A stretch of DNA of 64,000 nucleotides from Ornithodoros turicata (Eukaryota > Arthropoda > Arachnida > Ixodida > Argasidae). The translations under genes and the position numbers were made by a program. This document shows positions 46,077-58,920 of the stretch, in pieces; the stretch's first letter is position 1; every line of letters starts with the position of its first letter. The stretch covers positions 1,488,001-1,552,000 of the forward strand of contig NW_026999326.1 of the NCBI RefSeq assembly GCF_037126465.1, written 5' to 3'. The notes beneath the pieces are model-generated. The model was not told where the DNA came from, searched no databases, and was given only the letters and a program-made list of their open reading frames with translations.

Positions 46077-46332
46077 GGTACCAGTTCAAGCTGGGCTGGT
46101 GGCAACTGGGCACTTTGTGGTACCAGTTCAAGCTGGACTGGTGGCAACTGGAAAGTAAACTGGTACCAGTTCAAGCTGGGCTAGTGGCAACTGGGCACTC
46201 TGTGGTACCAGTTCAAGCTGGGCTGGCGGCAACTGGAAAGTGAACTGGTACCAGTTCAAGCTGGGCTGGTGGCAACTGGAAAGTGAACTGGTACCAGTTC
46301 AAGCTGGACCGGTAGCAAATGGAAGTGGGGTG
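46077..46332. repeat. subterminal tandem repeat, ~42.5-bp period, GGTACC palindromes
   Basis: GGTACCAGTTCAAG starts at 46077, 46119, 46162, 46204, 46247 and 46290. The six units alternate CTGGTGGCAACTGG spacers. AACTGGTACCAGTT is a 14-bp palindrome. Related words continue at 46340-46370 and 46885-46970 (CCACTTGG, CCAACTGGTAC). Such arrays near both ends of a transposon are typical binding sites for its own DNA-binding protein. Confidence 0.8.
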
Positions 46333-46375
46333 GTGCGCCAGTTCGAACTGGACCAGTTTACATATTTGGGGGGAA

Positions 46376-47906
46376 GTTTCGGTTTCAGTGCCAGGACAAG
46401 TTATGAAGATATTGAAAGACAAAGTTATAAAAACGATCAGAAAGTAACTTTATTAGTAGAAATATTCGTATTTCAATTTTTGGTAAAGTTTGTTTGGTGT
46501 TAACGAAGTTATTTTGTAACTTTGTACGTATTTTGTGCGTTTCTGCTCCCGAATGGGGTTATACCGCTTGCTTATAGCAGCATGCTTGTACAGCGATTTT
46601 TCCCGTTATGTGCGTGATGTGTGACATATATAGTCTGCAAGTTACGACAGTACGTGCGACCATGAGCGCCAGCGGCCGGGCGGGTGGGTGTTATTGGATA
46701 CAGCTAGACTACTGGGAGACAGCTTTATCGGTGAGATATATGCTCTCAGCTCGGCTACAACTGCATGTGGAGACCGTTTTATCGCTTGATGCGGAAGTAC
46801 TATCTCCTTCCTGTGTTTCATTTAGAAATGTTATACCCACGAACCTCTTCTCTTTGTTACGCGTCACTTTCGTGGCATCTGCAAGTACTACAGGTTCCAC
46901 TTGGTGTGAGTTTGGCAGCCAAAGTTCAACCAAGTGGCTAGCAAACTCACCAGTTATGGTCCAACTGGTACTGCTTGCACTCCAAATGGAACCCCGGTTG
47001 TGTCGCGTGCGAGTGTCAATTAGGAGAAACTGGAAATCATCTGCCACCCGACAGTTCAAGATGCCAGTGTCTCAACTATTTTCCAATGTAGCTGCTGCCC
47101 CAACTGAAGAGGCGTGCCACAACACCAGAGGAATAAAGCGTTTATTGTGGGCCATCAGTCGTGCAAACAAATATAATTCTTACTGACCTATCCTTTCTGC
47201 ACGTTCCTGCACACACAATATGCCGATATTGCTCTCATAAATCCCTAAAGCCTCATTTTTTGTTAATTTATAGACCTTTGATACAATAAGTGTTTATAGT
47301 AAGGTGTGTTAAGTTTCTGAATTAAGGAAATATCCAACAATACAACATAATTTATTCGTGAGGAACACTTCACCTCAGAAAGAGTTAATATACATGTTCA
47401 TATGCGAGAAAAATAACACTGTGTAAGAGAAAAAGCTACGGAGTTACAGCGGCACAGTATTGCAGTTTGGGCTGGATTTTATCACAATATTTTCCCAAAA
47501 ATGCTGGACCACATAAACAATGAGAAATTATTCAAGGCAGGCCATGAACGTGGGATCAGCACCTCCTCCTCCCCCCACGAGTTGCTTGATTTAGGCCACA
47601 AGAATTAACAGAATGTAGCGACAACATAAACACATAAATATATGGTACTACTGTAAACAGAAATATATCATGCCAAGTAAACTGAATGGATGCACTTGAC
47701 TCAATTCCGTTACAGCTGATCCAACCTGAATACAGCCCAACTGTTTCAGTAAATTACGACAACCCCCCTCGCCCAGGAATTCCCTCGAGTGCCCACTTAC
47801 CAAACTATATCAGGCCCAGTGTATGACAATGAACAATAAGGGTAATTCACTGGACAGAAAATGCCAATAAACTAACTTCTTAAACTCAGGACAGAATTCA
47901 CGATAG
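46376..47906. other. no clear gene inside the transposon left arm
   Basis: A plus-strand frame at 46608-47186 (192 codons) has no known domain, and an opposite frame is also open, so I do not call it. The stretch from 47187 to 47906 is AT-rich and would hold the transposase 3' UTR. Confidence 0.4.
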
Positions 47907-50900
47907 TTAATGCCATTCATATCGATTACACAGTTCAGCAAAGTAGACACTGCACTCAGTCTCCAAGTGCATGCACGGAGAAGCATCTTCAGTAAGCTCT
48001 ATCAGTTGATATGATGGTAGTTTTTCTGCAAGACAAATGTGGTTAACACCACTGACATGATGGGTCGTATAATGATGGGACACAATGTAACACCTGTCTC
48101 TCTGGTTACTGCATGTGACAAATACAATGTGCTCAGCTCTCAGATACAAGTCCTTCACTTTTAAGGGAGTAGAGTCACGTTTACGAGCACGCTTGTACTG
48201 TTCACTGTGAAGAACATATCCACAGACGTTAACACGATGGTATTCTTTAACTTGCACTTCACCCAAACATTGTTGCACCAAGTCAGTTAAATGCTGATGT
48301 GGGGGTACTGGCTTCCCAAGTGGATCCACACCATGGTGTCGTTCGAACACTCTTTGAAGACACGATCTCTTAATGTCCTGCGATGCCATAGACTGCAGTC
48401 GCAAGGAGTTATTCTTCAGCAGTATTCTAGAAAGGATTTGAAATGGAACACCATTCCAAGAAGTAACTAATTTAAGGAGGTGACCAATGCCACTCTCAAA
48501 TGGAAAACAGGATAATGACCACAATGGTCCATGAAGTATAGTGCTTTTTGGCAAGTGCAGGAGAGAATGAACATTAGATGTCATTCGTGTCTCTCCATAG
48601 AGAAACTGCACTTGTACAACAAACTCTGTTATTTTTCAGAACTTTCAGCTAAGTCATCCTTTATTACAACACTCTTCATGAGAAGATAAAGTCCAGGGAT
48701 AAGTAGTGCAAAGTGACGCAAATATTTTTCAGGTAGCACATTCTTGACACAAGGGGGGCAGTAGTAAAATAACCATGTTTAGCATTCGGCCGCCTTCCAG
48801 TACTTCCTAAGCTTGACGTCACGAGGTGGCCTGTTGATGCAGTGCGGTGGCTTAATGCTCATTAATCTGTTGTTTACAAGAGACAGTGCTTGGGGATTTC
48901 CAATATAGTAGTCTTGTCCAGCGGTTCCAAACCATAATTCAAGAAACTGTCGTGTCACACCCAGCAAGGCACAGTGCATGTAGTCGGGCCGGAAACCCCA
49001 CACAATGTCGAAACCTGGCACGTTCAATAGAGGCGAAGGGCCTTTCAATCCTCTCACTGTTCGGTTGCAAGCAGCTGCAGATGACATATCAGCTGCAGTT
49101 TCCGCTGCGGTCCTATCAGCCACTACACCAGTTATGGGTGCTTCACACATCCTGTAGGAATGAAGAGGATACTTAGCCACACACCGTAAATGTAAAATCA
49201 TATCAGCATAACATACCATTACAGATAGCATGAAGTATGTGCCGAAGTGCTGTGAACAAAGACTTTAAAAAATTCTGTTGAAATCACATTGCTTTATGTT
49301 GCTGAGTAGATAGTCTGTGGGTCTTGAGGACATATATCCCACTTATGCGTTCAACCAATACCTTTTTTTTTCTTTGAAGATATGGTAGATTGTTCTTATC
49401 GAACCCGAATACAAACACAATAGTCGTAACGAAAGGAAAGTGAGGTAGCAAGCGAGCTGGTGGTGACGATCCATGACTTGAAAACCCGAGACGAGGTAGG
49501 GACAAAAACAGACAAACACAAACACGGTCTCTCTATCCCTACCTCGTCTCGGGTTTTCAAGTCATGGACAATAGTCGTCTTTATCTAGCACCAGATAATT
49601 TGCTAATTTCTGCTTCCAAATCACTTTGTATGACTGCAACAACTTCTCCCACCTTATTGCACCCATTAGTACACTTAACAATCATTGATACTTTGCCAAC
49701 CCGTAGCTTGGTTATTTCGGTTATTGCCATTCAATTACTTTTGTTTATAAGTATATTTTTCTTTCTGTTCATGAATGTGCGAATCTTTGGCTGTGACTTC
49801 TTGAGAAGCATCCCCCAAAACTTTTGATTTGCTGTGCACAGTACTTCTTGTGTGTCCAACATCTGAAACTTTTTGTGACTGACACATTCCATGTCAGCAC
49901 TTCATACCTACTCCATTTGTTTCAAGTCAATGAATGACCTATTTTGATCACTTCGCTGTGAGCGGCACTGCTGTAACAATAATTCTGATCTTTACGTCAC
50001 GAGACAACTGCTATCTCACCCTGTTGTAACCGTAGCATAATTCAGCACTATCAACCTGCACTTGTATGAAAGGACAAGCTTACCATCGATACAGACTCCT
50101 GGATGCAAACACCAAGTGCAGCCATAATACCCGTTGTACTGTATCATATTTGCCATTGCAGCTCTGGCCGGGGCATCGGCAACACAGGAAATGCAGTAGA
50201 TCTGGAAGCAGTGAAGTATACAAAGGTTGAATAACTTGAATTAGCTTTACCTGGTTTCATTGACATTTCTGTAATCCACTATATTTACCATTATATGCCT
50301 CTACCCTCAGTGTTCCCAACTCGGACACCACATACAAAATTTTGGTGGAATGTCTGGACAAGCAACTTGTCTGTAGGTGAACATTGAAACAGTCACCTTT
50401 GATGTCACACGCTGACCATCAAGATCCCATGAAATACCCTTTGTGGATAAGGTTTGCATCTGACTTGAAAATTCTTCAAGAAGGATAGTCATGTTTGGGT
50501 GTTGCTGTCCATACCAAAGCAGTGGTGATACTATGAATTGCCACCTTAAGTACGGTGCCATTTCGTTGATTGTAAGTTGAATAGGCCAGATAGAATAATT
50601 TGCCGACTTGAACACAGGACTACCATCAGCATTCATTGACACTGTCAAGTCATGTTCACTGCAGTTCAGCATTTTTCTCTGCTGTTTATAGTGCTCCCCA
50701 TCGATGAAGTCAGATAATGCTTCAGATGCACATTCGGATGATCTTATTTGTTCTAGAGTTTGAGATACGCTCTGCCTTGCAGCACTATCAGACAGCACAG
50801 AGGATAGCTGCTTGTCTAGTCGTAAACTAACAAAGAAGCTGCCCTTGTTCATTAGCTCCCTACCACTGTACTGAATTCCACAAATGGAACATTTGGGTGA

Positions 50901-51543
50901 TATTGACTAGCGCTTTTTCAGATGGCCTGCAGTCTTTTGCAGGAAATTCTCACAATTAGGACAGTAAAAGCTGAAGGTCATATCCTCGGGACTTGCACCA
51001 CAAAACTTCCTAAAGAGGTATTTGCTCTGTGGTAGAGTGTCTGTGCCCAGTAATTTGTTGATCAACTTGAGGAGGTCCTCAGTGCCGCTCCATGATAAGC
51101 CATATCTTGATGCAAAGTCCATAACGAGTACTAGAGCATCACCAACAGACATTGTGGACTTGCCACTCTCCAATGGTATGGAGAACTGCAGCGAAAAATC
51201 TGAATGTGTGCTCTCTTGTGGTGTACCAGCATGAAAGTCACTAGGATTCTCATCGGCAGAATTCTCGGACGTGTCACTGTCGATATCACTGCAGTGCTCA
51301 AAACTCTGGTCGGGTTCTTCCACTCTGTGGTGACCACTGTGACCTCCAAATTACTCTGAGACGCTCTCCAGAAAATTGCTGCTTGATTCAGCTGCGGATG
51401 TACTGTCGTGGCCCCTCAAGGCATGTGCTGTTGCTCTCGGCAGTTTTTCTGCAGATGCGTCTGGGTCCAAGTAGAGTTTCCGTCTGCGTTGCTCCATCTC
51501 TGGTGGCAGCTCTCCTGATGACAGGTTGTTGGTAAGGCACCCC
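47907..51543 (-). pseudogene. tnp2-like (CACTA/EnSpm-type) transposase gene, multi-exon, disrupted
   Basis: Order on the minus strand: exon 51543-50397 with an acidic N-terminus, CPNC and CSIC zinc-type pairs, and DLTVSMNADGSPVFKSANYS; exon 50201-50084 with VADAPARAAMANM and a CTWCLHPGV block, bounded by CTTCCAG and GATG/GTAAGC sites; an exon ending at 48779 with FDIVWGFRPDYMHCALLGV and the KPPHCINRPPRD region; and the segment to 47907 with TSNVHSLLHLPKS, CFPFESGIG and LLKLV. These are the hallmark blocks of the tnp2/DUF4218 families. Phase agrees across the first intron. Stops at 51353-51351, 50909-50907 and next to 48779 (KAAEC-stop where the family has W) and a frameshift near 48636 make it a pseudogene. 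Confidence 0.7.
49470..49568. repeat. perfect 33-bp inverted repeat in a transposase intron
   Basis: 49470-49502 and 49536-49568 are exact reverse complements (TCCATGACTTGAAAACC... to GGTAGGGA) around a 33-base loop. It lies in an intron between transposase exons. No mismatch was seen, which suggests recent origin or artefact. Confidence 0.85.
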
Positions 51544-52415
51544 TAAAAAATATTGGTGAGATATATGACAGCCGGAGGCGTACAAATCTGCCACAGAAGA
51601 TTCCTTACAAAGGGAACTACAACGTCAATCCGCCATGAAGTTCAGGAAGGTTGGCTTTTGTCCGCACCTCTTGCACCTTCACTCGGGGGATCCGTACAAA
51701 ACATAGCATGTGTCAGGGGTGCAAGGCAAGGTCCATGCATATAGCGGCTCTTCACGAAACTGAAAGTGCGCAGCTGAGGTAACCGCAACGTCGGAGAATA
51801 ACTTTTCGTTATGCGCACAGCCTGTTTATAGGTTACCGTGATTACCGAGCTCCCTCAAACACCGGTGAGTGCTCAAAAACAAGCATATAGATCGAGCACC
51901 GCCGCACCACAACCGCGCTGCACACTAATGAAGATTTGCAAAACTGAGTACTCCTTTGGCAACGACGACTGGACGATAAAAAACACTGAAGCGGTCGAAG
52001 CGGTTGAGATCTGAAGTTGGCAAGAACAGCATACTTTGTGTCATTGTCATATAGTTTCGTTTTCACAGTATCTATGAGGTTCACGTTCAGTTCATAACAC
52101 GATGTTCAGAAGTGGCGAGCGAAACCGCACAGGGAAACGGCTAAAGCCGATAGCTGATAGAAACAGACTAGACATATAAATGTGTATTGCCATGTGAGAA
52201 ACTGTTTTTAGTATACATACTTGAACTGTTCAAACCACGACGTCGTTCAAACTTAGAAATCATATAAGGAGACGTCTTGGTGTCGCTGATGGTGTCGCTA
52301 GTGTCGCCATATTTGATCAAGCTTACTTCCGTGGCTGTCACGATTCTTTGTCCTTCGGTTTGCCTCATGGTCTGTTGTGTATTTGGGCACGCATGGTTGC
52401 GAGTGCGCTTTTGAA
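51544..52415. promoter_or_regulatory. shared upstream region of the two divergent transposon genes
   Basis: 872 bp between the acceptor of the first recognised transposase exon and the BEN start codon. Upstream non-coding or small first exons of the transposase probably lie here: a minus frame at 52368-52168 begins MRQTEGQRIV and has GT after CAGTTCAA. No TATA box is evident at a convincing distance. Confidence 0.35.
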
Positions 52416-55400
52416 ATGTTCGCGCTTGTACGATTTTTGAAGGAGTTCAGTTGCACTTTATACACCATTTCAGTAAGCAACATCAAAGGCTTTGAGCCGC
52501 AACATAACGACGACTTCGACAAAAACAAACGTTACAGTGTGTTTTGGGATGACGACGATGACAACATTCGTGGATATTACCCTGCCCAAATTTTGATGTT
52601 AGCTGGTGAGTATCATGCTGTGTGGTACAAAAGTGACAGTTGACATATTTACGTTCTAAGTTTTGACGCGGTTAGGTCCGCGTCTGCAAGTTTCATATGT
52701 GGCGGGGTTTACTGCGTACACACGGGGACGCAAGGTGTAATGCAACAGTATCAGTTTCAGGTTGTGTTCATACTAGTGGTAGTGCAAATTAGTGTTTGTA
52801 GAGTACTTGTCTGTATGCGCGGCGTGTGACGGTAGAGTGCTCGCTTTTACGGCGTAAAACTGGACGCGTTGCAACCTCACATGTCATGCAAATGTCGTGT
52901 ACGTTTTATTGCACACGAGTAGCCGATGGGAACTTGACAAAGAAAGTACACCATGTGTTAAGGATAGCAGCACTGGACTATGTTTCGGGTGACTTAAGTG
53001 ATTTATTTTGTTGCGTCTCAGTGCTGCTATGGCTAATATTTTGCTCTCTTGTAGACACAGAAGAGCAGCTGGAAGAGAAGAAAAACACATGCCGCGTTCG
53101 TAAGCCGAAAATGCGTCTTTCGGAAGTCGACATCACAGAGAGTGATAGTGACAACGTTCCTTCGAAAAATCAGAAGAGAAGAAAGGCATGAAGCCTTGCA
53201 TATCAAGGAAGCTTCCACACATCTCAAAGGTTGCTCTCATTTCAGGAAAACAACAAGAAGAAAGAAACCCGAAAGGCTGCGCAAGACGAGGCATATCAAC
53301 GAATACTTGGGGAACAAATCGGTAGTGCCAAGCAAAAGATGCTTCCCCGCAAAACAAGGTATGCAGTGCTTGCGAGCACTTTTTATATTGCAGAACATTA
53401 GTTTTGTTTGTACTTATGAGTTCCAGGTGACAACTGATATTTCCTGAAAAATTGGGGGGGGGATGCTGATAAGCATAATTTTCAGGTCTTCTATCTCTTT
53501 AAATATCCTCATCTCTGGTCACTGTCTGCGAATTCTAGACAGTCATATTGTTTTGTTTTAGTTTTTGTCAAACGAAGACTCCGAAATTTCGGAGTGGGCT
53601 ATAATATAAGATTGTTTTCAGCCGCTTGCTACTTTTGTCATGTTTTAGTTGGTGCTCAAACATCATTCTGAGCAGTCTTCAGATGAACCAAGTGGGAGTT
53701 AGCCATGCTGGCGCAAGCGATACGACGAGAAATGCAAGGAAAATGACAGGCTTCTGAATGTTCTTGAATCAATGCAGCTTTGCGTCGACAAAAAATTATC
53801 CTCAAGTAGGTGCAGTTGGCTCTTCCTCAGATTCCTTTCCAAGATTAATGCATGATTGTGTAATTACATGCCTATATAGTTTGTACAGCTCGGGACAAAA
53901 GTTTACGGAATGGTAACATGGCACAGGCATCTTTCTTCATCAGAGCAGCCCTCTGCTAGCTATCAGGAATAGATCGAATAAGAAATGGGTGGGTGACTGG
54001 CTATTCCATCCACCTCACAGTATGTGCGTCTGCTCCTGTTTTCTGTCAGTGTCGCTGATGGAGAAAAGCGACACCCTGGTTTTCCGTAAACTTTTGTCCC
54101 AAGGTGTACTACATTTAGTTCAATTCAATTCAGTTTTTCCATAAAACCCGAATCATCATCATCATCATCACAATTGCATGCCTCTGAGTATGACGAACCG
54201 AAGCCAATTGGAAATGCGCTCTGCATTAATAAATGACTGCATAGATACACTGATAGATATATTTCACTAAAAGGGCTCCAAATGCTAACTGCTTACTCGA
54301 GACGCGAGAAAGTAAATTCCTGCGCCATTATGAGCCTCTCATGAAATTTCAATTTTGCAGTTGAGCAGGCTCTAGAAAGATGTCAAAGCCAGCTGTGCTG
54401 CACAGCCCCATTCTACACTACAGAGTCTTCACGTCAAAGGGCAGCAGCATTGCCTCATCCGCCTTGCAGCCCTACACAGATCTTACTTGAAGAGCACTGT
54501 AGCCCGCCAACATCCCCACCTGGAGCATCACCCACTAGAGCATGGACACCCTGTCTTTCAATCTCCCTCGAAGAGCCGCCCACAACACAGGAATCGAGCT
54601 CAGGAACAACTGAAATATGTCCCCGTCTTGGCAGTCAACAACCATCAGTGTCTCCGATGCCCGGTACCTTTCCCTGGCTTCCCCCTGCTGGTAACTTCCC
54701 CCTGCCTGACAGCGAGAAGCTTGTTGAAGTGGAAGCATTCACCAACGTGGCAAATGATAAGGTAGGGAATATGTGGAGGGACTTGCTCTCCCAACAGTCA
54801 GTAGACTCAGGATTTCAAGGCAAAATTGTTTCTTTTTATATTTCCTTCTAGATAGCATATTCTGGATACTGGAGCATGAATTGGGTATTGGAGAGCTAAC
54901 ACCACTACTATCAGATTGTTATCAGTTAAGGTTTCATCGAATTAATGCGGCCAGCTGGGAGCTACAAGTCATTCATGTTAGTAACCTAACTTCGGCGTAG
55001 TTGAGACAGTGCATCGCAAAAGAAACCCTGCCAAGGAACATCAAAGATACAACAGTGTGTGTCCCAGGCCTCCTGTATGTCATGTTGTGGACCAGTAGCT
55101 CTGTTAGAGAATCCTGAGTCAGTATACCACTGCTTATGATGTTCAGAGTCTTTGTCATAACCAGATGCTGGTCATTGCAATTAATCACGTTCCACATGAC
55201 ATTACTGACTTGCAGTTCCATCTTACCAAAGGCGTGTGCATCACTGAACTACAAGCAAAGAAAATTCTGGGTAACCAGAAAGCAACATTGGTGGCCAAGG
55301 ACTTGGCCATGGCACTGTGGGGAGCCAAGGGTCTTGCAGAAAGAAGTGTTGGCGGAACTGCTGCACCAAAAGACAAAAACAAGCCCAACTGTGTTCCGCG

Positions 55401-57896
55401 GCCAAAACTAACTCCGGTAAAGGTCGGAGTAATCGTGGGTAAGTGGCGATTGTACAGAGTGATGTTATAGCATGGTTTAAGGCTGACCCACATGTAGCGA
55501 TTGTTGTACGCAAAAATGCGACAGACCAAACTGAAGTTCTTGCAATCACATGATTGCTCCCATAGCTCACAGTCGGGAAAGTCACTCCCAACTTACGGTA
55601 TCACATTGGCGCCAATATAGCTTATGATACATTTTTGGTTGACTGCTAGTACATTGTCCCACTGCTGTAATCAGGATGTACTATTAAATTTTACCTGCCT
55701 CCCCCCATGTGCTGAAAATATACCCCCAAAAAGTGAAGGCCTAGATCAAGGGGTGGTGTCGCCGACAAAAGCTGCTCTCTGCAAGTTCACATCACTTGCT
55801 CTCGCATAATTTAAAAGTTTGGTTCCGTTACAAGGCTACAATCAGAATTATACCGGACTCCGTCCTGCCTCAGCAATTAGCAGTGCACGTCAGTTGCGCT
55901 CATGTATTATTGCTCTTCGTCCATGCGTTACGTGCCATGTCCTGGATCAGTTTCGTCAAAAACATATGGCCAATTCGAGTAGTTATTTTGTAGCAACTTT
56001 TTTAGATATCCCAAGCAGTCATGTTTGCTTAGTCACAGCGAAGCAATCACAAGCAGGGAAGGGTAACGGAAACAGAAACGGTATATTACCGAAATTCGAG
56101 ATGGTAACGATAGCGGAAACTCATACCATGGTCATCCATTACCGGACACAGAATTGGAAACGAAAATTATCGTCCAGCATTGAATTCGGGTAATGGCTAT
56201 TCCTGTTGTGCGATGACATTTGAGTGACGTTTCATTTTATTTTAGTATTTTATGACTCCATTTCCTGTAATGCTCCAAATGCTACACGTGAGCATGGAAA
56301 CAAAAAGCGCAATATTGGATCCCGAGGGTGCATCCCTCGCTTACCTCGTCCCAGTCCTCATAAATCCATGACATCAACACCTGACTATACTCCACCATAA
56401 CACGAGGATGACAGCCTACGATTTTTAGTTTATTGTTTACTTTTTTCATGTCACCGTGGCTATGGCAGTATTATTTACTACTGAGTGCGTCCGATTATGA
56501 ATGTGACATTGGGTGAAGGTTACACCCATCTTGAGTTGCTGAACTCAGAGTGACTGACTCCTACATCTTTTTAAAAATCTTGCAGGATGTGCACATCCCG
56601 ACGACATAAAATTACTTGTGTAGTGTGTACGCGTGACACCAAAGCAGCACTTGGTGCTGACAGAGCCAGACAGGCTGTCCTCCCGCAGCTCTGTAACAAC
56701 CGTTCCATTACCGGGAACAGTAACGGAAACGTAACCAAAACGAAATTGAAAGGCTGGTATCAGAAACTGATAACGGAAATGAGTATATGGCAGTAACAAA
56801 AATAGAAACAGTAACGAAAATACATCCGTTACCCTTCCCTGATCACAAGTCTCATTTGCCTGTGGTACTTTCTGAGCGCTATGCAGTGTTGCCATGAAAG
56901 GAGTGTGAAATTGGTGCTGACGCCAGGAATTGAACGTGGGTCTTCGAGTAAATAAAATACTAAAGCCCAGGTTCAATTTCCAGTTCAGATTTTTTTCCCC
57001 TGAGTTGTTTGAATTTGTTAATTTCTGGGCGTTTGAGGCTTACTTGTCTCTGTCGTCTCTAATTGTGGTCTGCCTCTGCAAATTCTCGTTGTTCACGTAA
57101 TTGAAACAATCACTTTCAGTTCAGAACAAGTTGCTTCTGTATTTTAGCGTCCCTTTACTGTATTGCAAGCACAACAGGCCAGACCAAAAAGAAAGCTTGA
57201 AATTCCTTTGATTTCACTGCAAAAATTTATCGTCTGTTTTAAATTAATGCAAGTCTACTGTTAAATGGGCAAAACACAGGTATACAAGGTGCTATTTTTT
57301 CTAATTCAGTGTGATTCGTTGCCTACGGTGAACGTTTTCCAAAAATTGTTGTTGCAAAAAAGTAAATAATGGCTCTAAATCGACAGAATGTTCACTGCAC
57401 TCTTTCACGCTTATGCCCCGCCCTGCGATGCCCTGGCGACAACAACCACACATCATTTTGACGTCGCGCACCATCAACCATTGAAAATGCCGGACGCTAA
57501 TTGGTTTTGTTCTAATATCGCACACTGAGATCAATTCTAAACATCTGTTCACTTGTCAACCCCAAGGTAGCCAGATCAAACGGCACGAAAAGGCCACAAT
57601 GTTCCATTTCATGTTCGCACTATGTCTTAAGTGCTGGACTTCTCCGTGGGGTCACCGCGATGCTCCCGCAACCGGTTCCTTCGCGAGCTGCAGCTTGCCT
57701 CAGTGGGGCCCGTCATTGGCTAGGAGAGCCAATATATATATACCTTTACCATTTCAACTTTACAGAAACGTTGAACTACTGGGGCAGGAACAAGAAAATG
57801 GACCCATTAAGTGCCATCAAGAACATCAACAGCATTCTATCAGACAAAATCCAAGATGTTCGCAAAGCTCTGAAACGCAAGAAGGACCAAGCATGA
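52416..57896 (+). CDS. BEN-domain protein gene, seven exons (~448 codons if intact)
   Basis: Exons: 52416-52605 (MFALVRFLKEF, acidic DDDDDN), 53055-53185, 53246-53358 (basic), 53649-53805 (coiled-coil-like YDEKCKENDRLLNVLESMQ), 54361-54761 (Pro/Ser-rich), 55216-55438 (BEN domain: LTKGVCITELQAKK, LAMALWGAKGLAERSVGG) and 57766-57896 (KNINSILSDKIQDVRKALKRK, stop). Splice sites are good, and phases agree for 1-2, 2-3, 4-5, 5-6 and 6-7. Intron 2 has a GC donor. Exon 3 ends in phase 2 while exon 4 needs phase 0 and has TAG at 53700-53702, so the gene is probably broken or an exon is missed. BEN domains bind DNA. Within the element, I infer a role at the subterminal repeats. Confidence 0.7.
53886..54106. 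mobile_element. Tc1/mariner-type MITE, 221 bp, in BEN intron 4
   Basis: The TIRs CAGCTCGGGACAAAAGTTT and CACCTTGGGACAAAAGTTT (complement of the right end) lie within TA/TA (53884-53885, 54107-54108). No coding content. It inserted after the host transposon arose. Confidence 0.85.
54150..54170. repeat. (ATC)n microsatellite
   Basis: Six to seven ATC units at about 54153-54171, in the same intron. Confidence 0.85.
56054..56841. mobile_element. hAT-type non-autonomous element, 788 bp, in BEN intron 6
   Basis: An 8-bp duplication ATCACAAG (56046-56053 and 56842-56849) surrounds termini CAGGGAAGGGTAACGGA and TCCGTTACCCTTCCCTG. An 8-bp duplication with CAGGG ends is diagnostic of hAT. Near each end are repeated GTAACGGAAAC-like words, as in hAT subterminal regions. 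No transposase frame is present. Confidence 0.9.
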
Positions 57897-58920
57897 AGTT
57901 AGCACAGGGCTTTGTGAGGTGGTGGTGACACAAGGGATTCAGGGATTTAGGATTTTTTATTTTTACTCATTCATATTACAAATTTTAAGGAGTGCTAGGC
58001 CTAGGTGGTCACAGTGCAGATAGAAGTTCCAGTATTGCTTCATATGTTTTATATGAGCACAACAGGTTTAAGAAAACGCTGACGGGATGACTGCAGATTC
58101 ACAGCTCAACCTTTATTTGACAGACAGGCGAATTACAACACAGGTGAATTACTTCCAATAGAGTGAGTCCTGACCCCAGAATGGAAACCACACAAGATGT
58201 GTGTGACCCTGAACTAGTACTACAGAATTCATTTTGCAGCATCACTGAAGTGCATGCATCACAATCGTCCCACATCATCTGCTTCCAGATTAGCGCAATA
58301 GAAGGTGATGCAACGCTCCCCCCAAAGCGAGAATGTTATGTGCCTCAGTGGTTGCACAATCCAGATGTTCTCTGTGCCTTGCAAAGATGATAGGGTCCTG
58401 CACACACACAGCGCAGGTTACCCTATGTCAAATGTACTCTGCACACCGTATATTTGTCCCCTTTCGTGTCACACAGTATATGTGGGACCGGCGTGCAGAT
58501 GCCTTAAAGTTAGTCAAGAAAATGCATCATCTTAGGACCCTCTAGGCATCTAGCAATTCATTGTAGAGACAGCAGCACATGCACTACCACTTTGGAGCAC
58601 ACTACCATTATTGCCAGGCGCAGAGAACAATTGGTCCATGAAATCATTGAGGCACGTAATTATGAGGCAACTCCTCTTCCGAAGTGGGAATGTTAAGCAC
58701 ATTCCCACTTTGTGGAACATTGCATCATAAATATATAAATACACATAAACATGTCAAATAAAGTTTCAGTTGTGAGTCTGCAGTCAATCCCGTCTGTGTT
58801 GTTCGGAACTTGTTGCCTCATCTGTTACTTGTTCAGGGAACTGCTTGTGGCATGTTGCCACACAGTCAAGTTAGCGATTTAATAGCCTAGTCTTTTTATA
58901 TCTACTCAGTTTTTGAAGGT
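57897..58920. other. BEN 3' UTR side, no gene seen
   Basis: No domain was recognised. AATAAA at about 58756 could end the BEN transcript. A short hairpin AGTGGGAATGT/ACATTCCCACT lies at about 58682-58708. Confidence 0.4.

Noticed and set aside
46608..47186. A third gene in the 13.9-kb transposon
   Set aside because: A frame of 192 codons without a domain, overlapped by an open frame of 116 codons on the other strand; composition follows the subterminal repeats.
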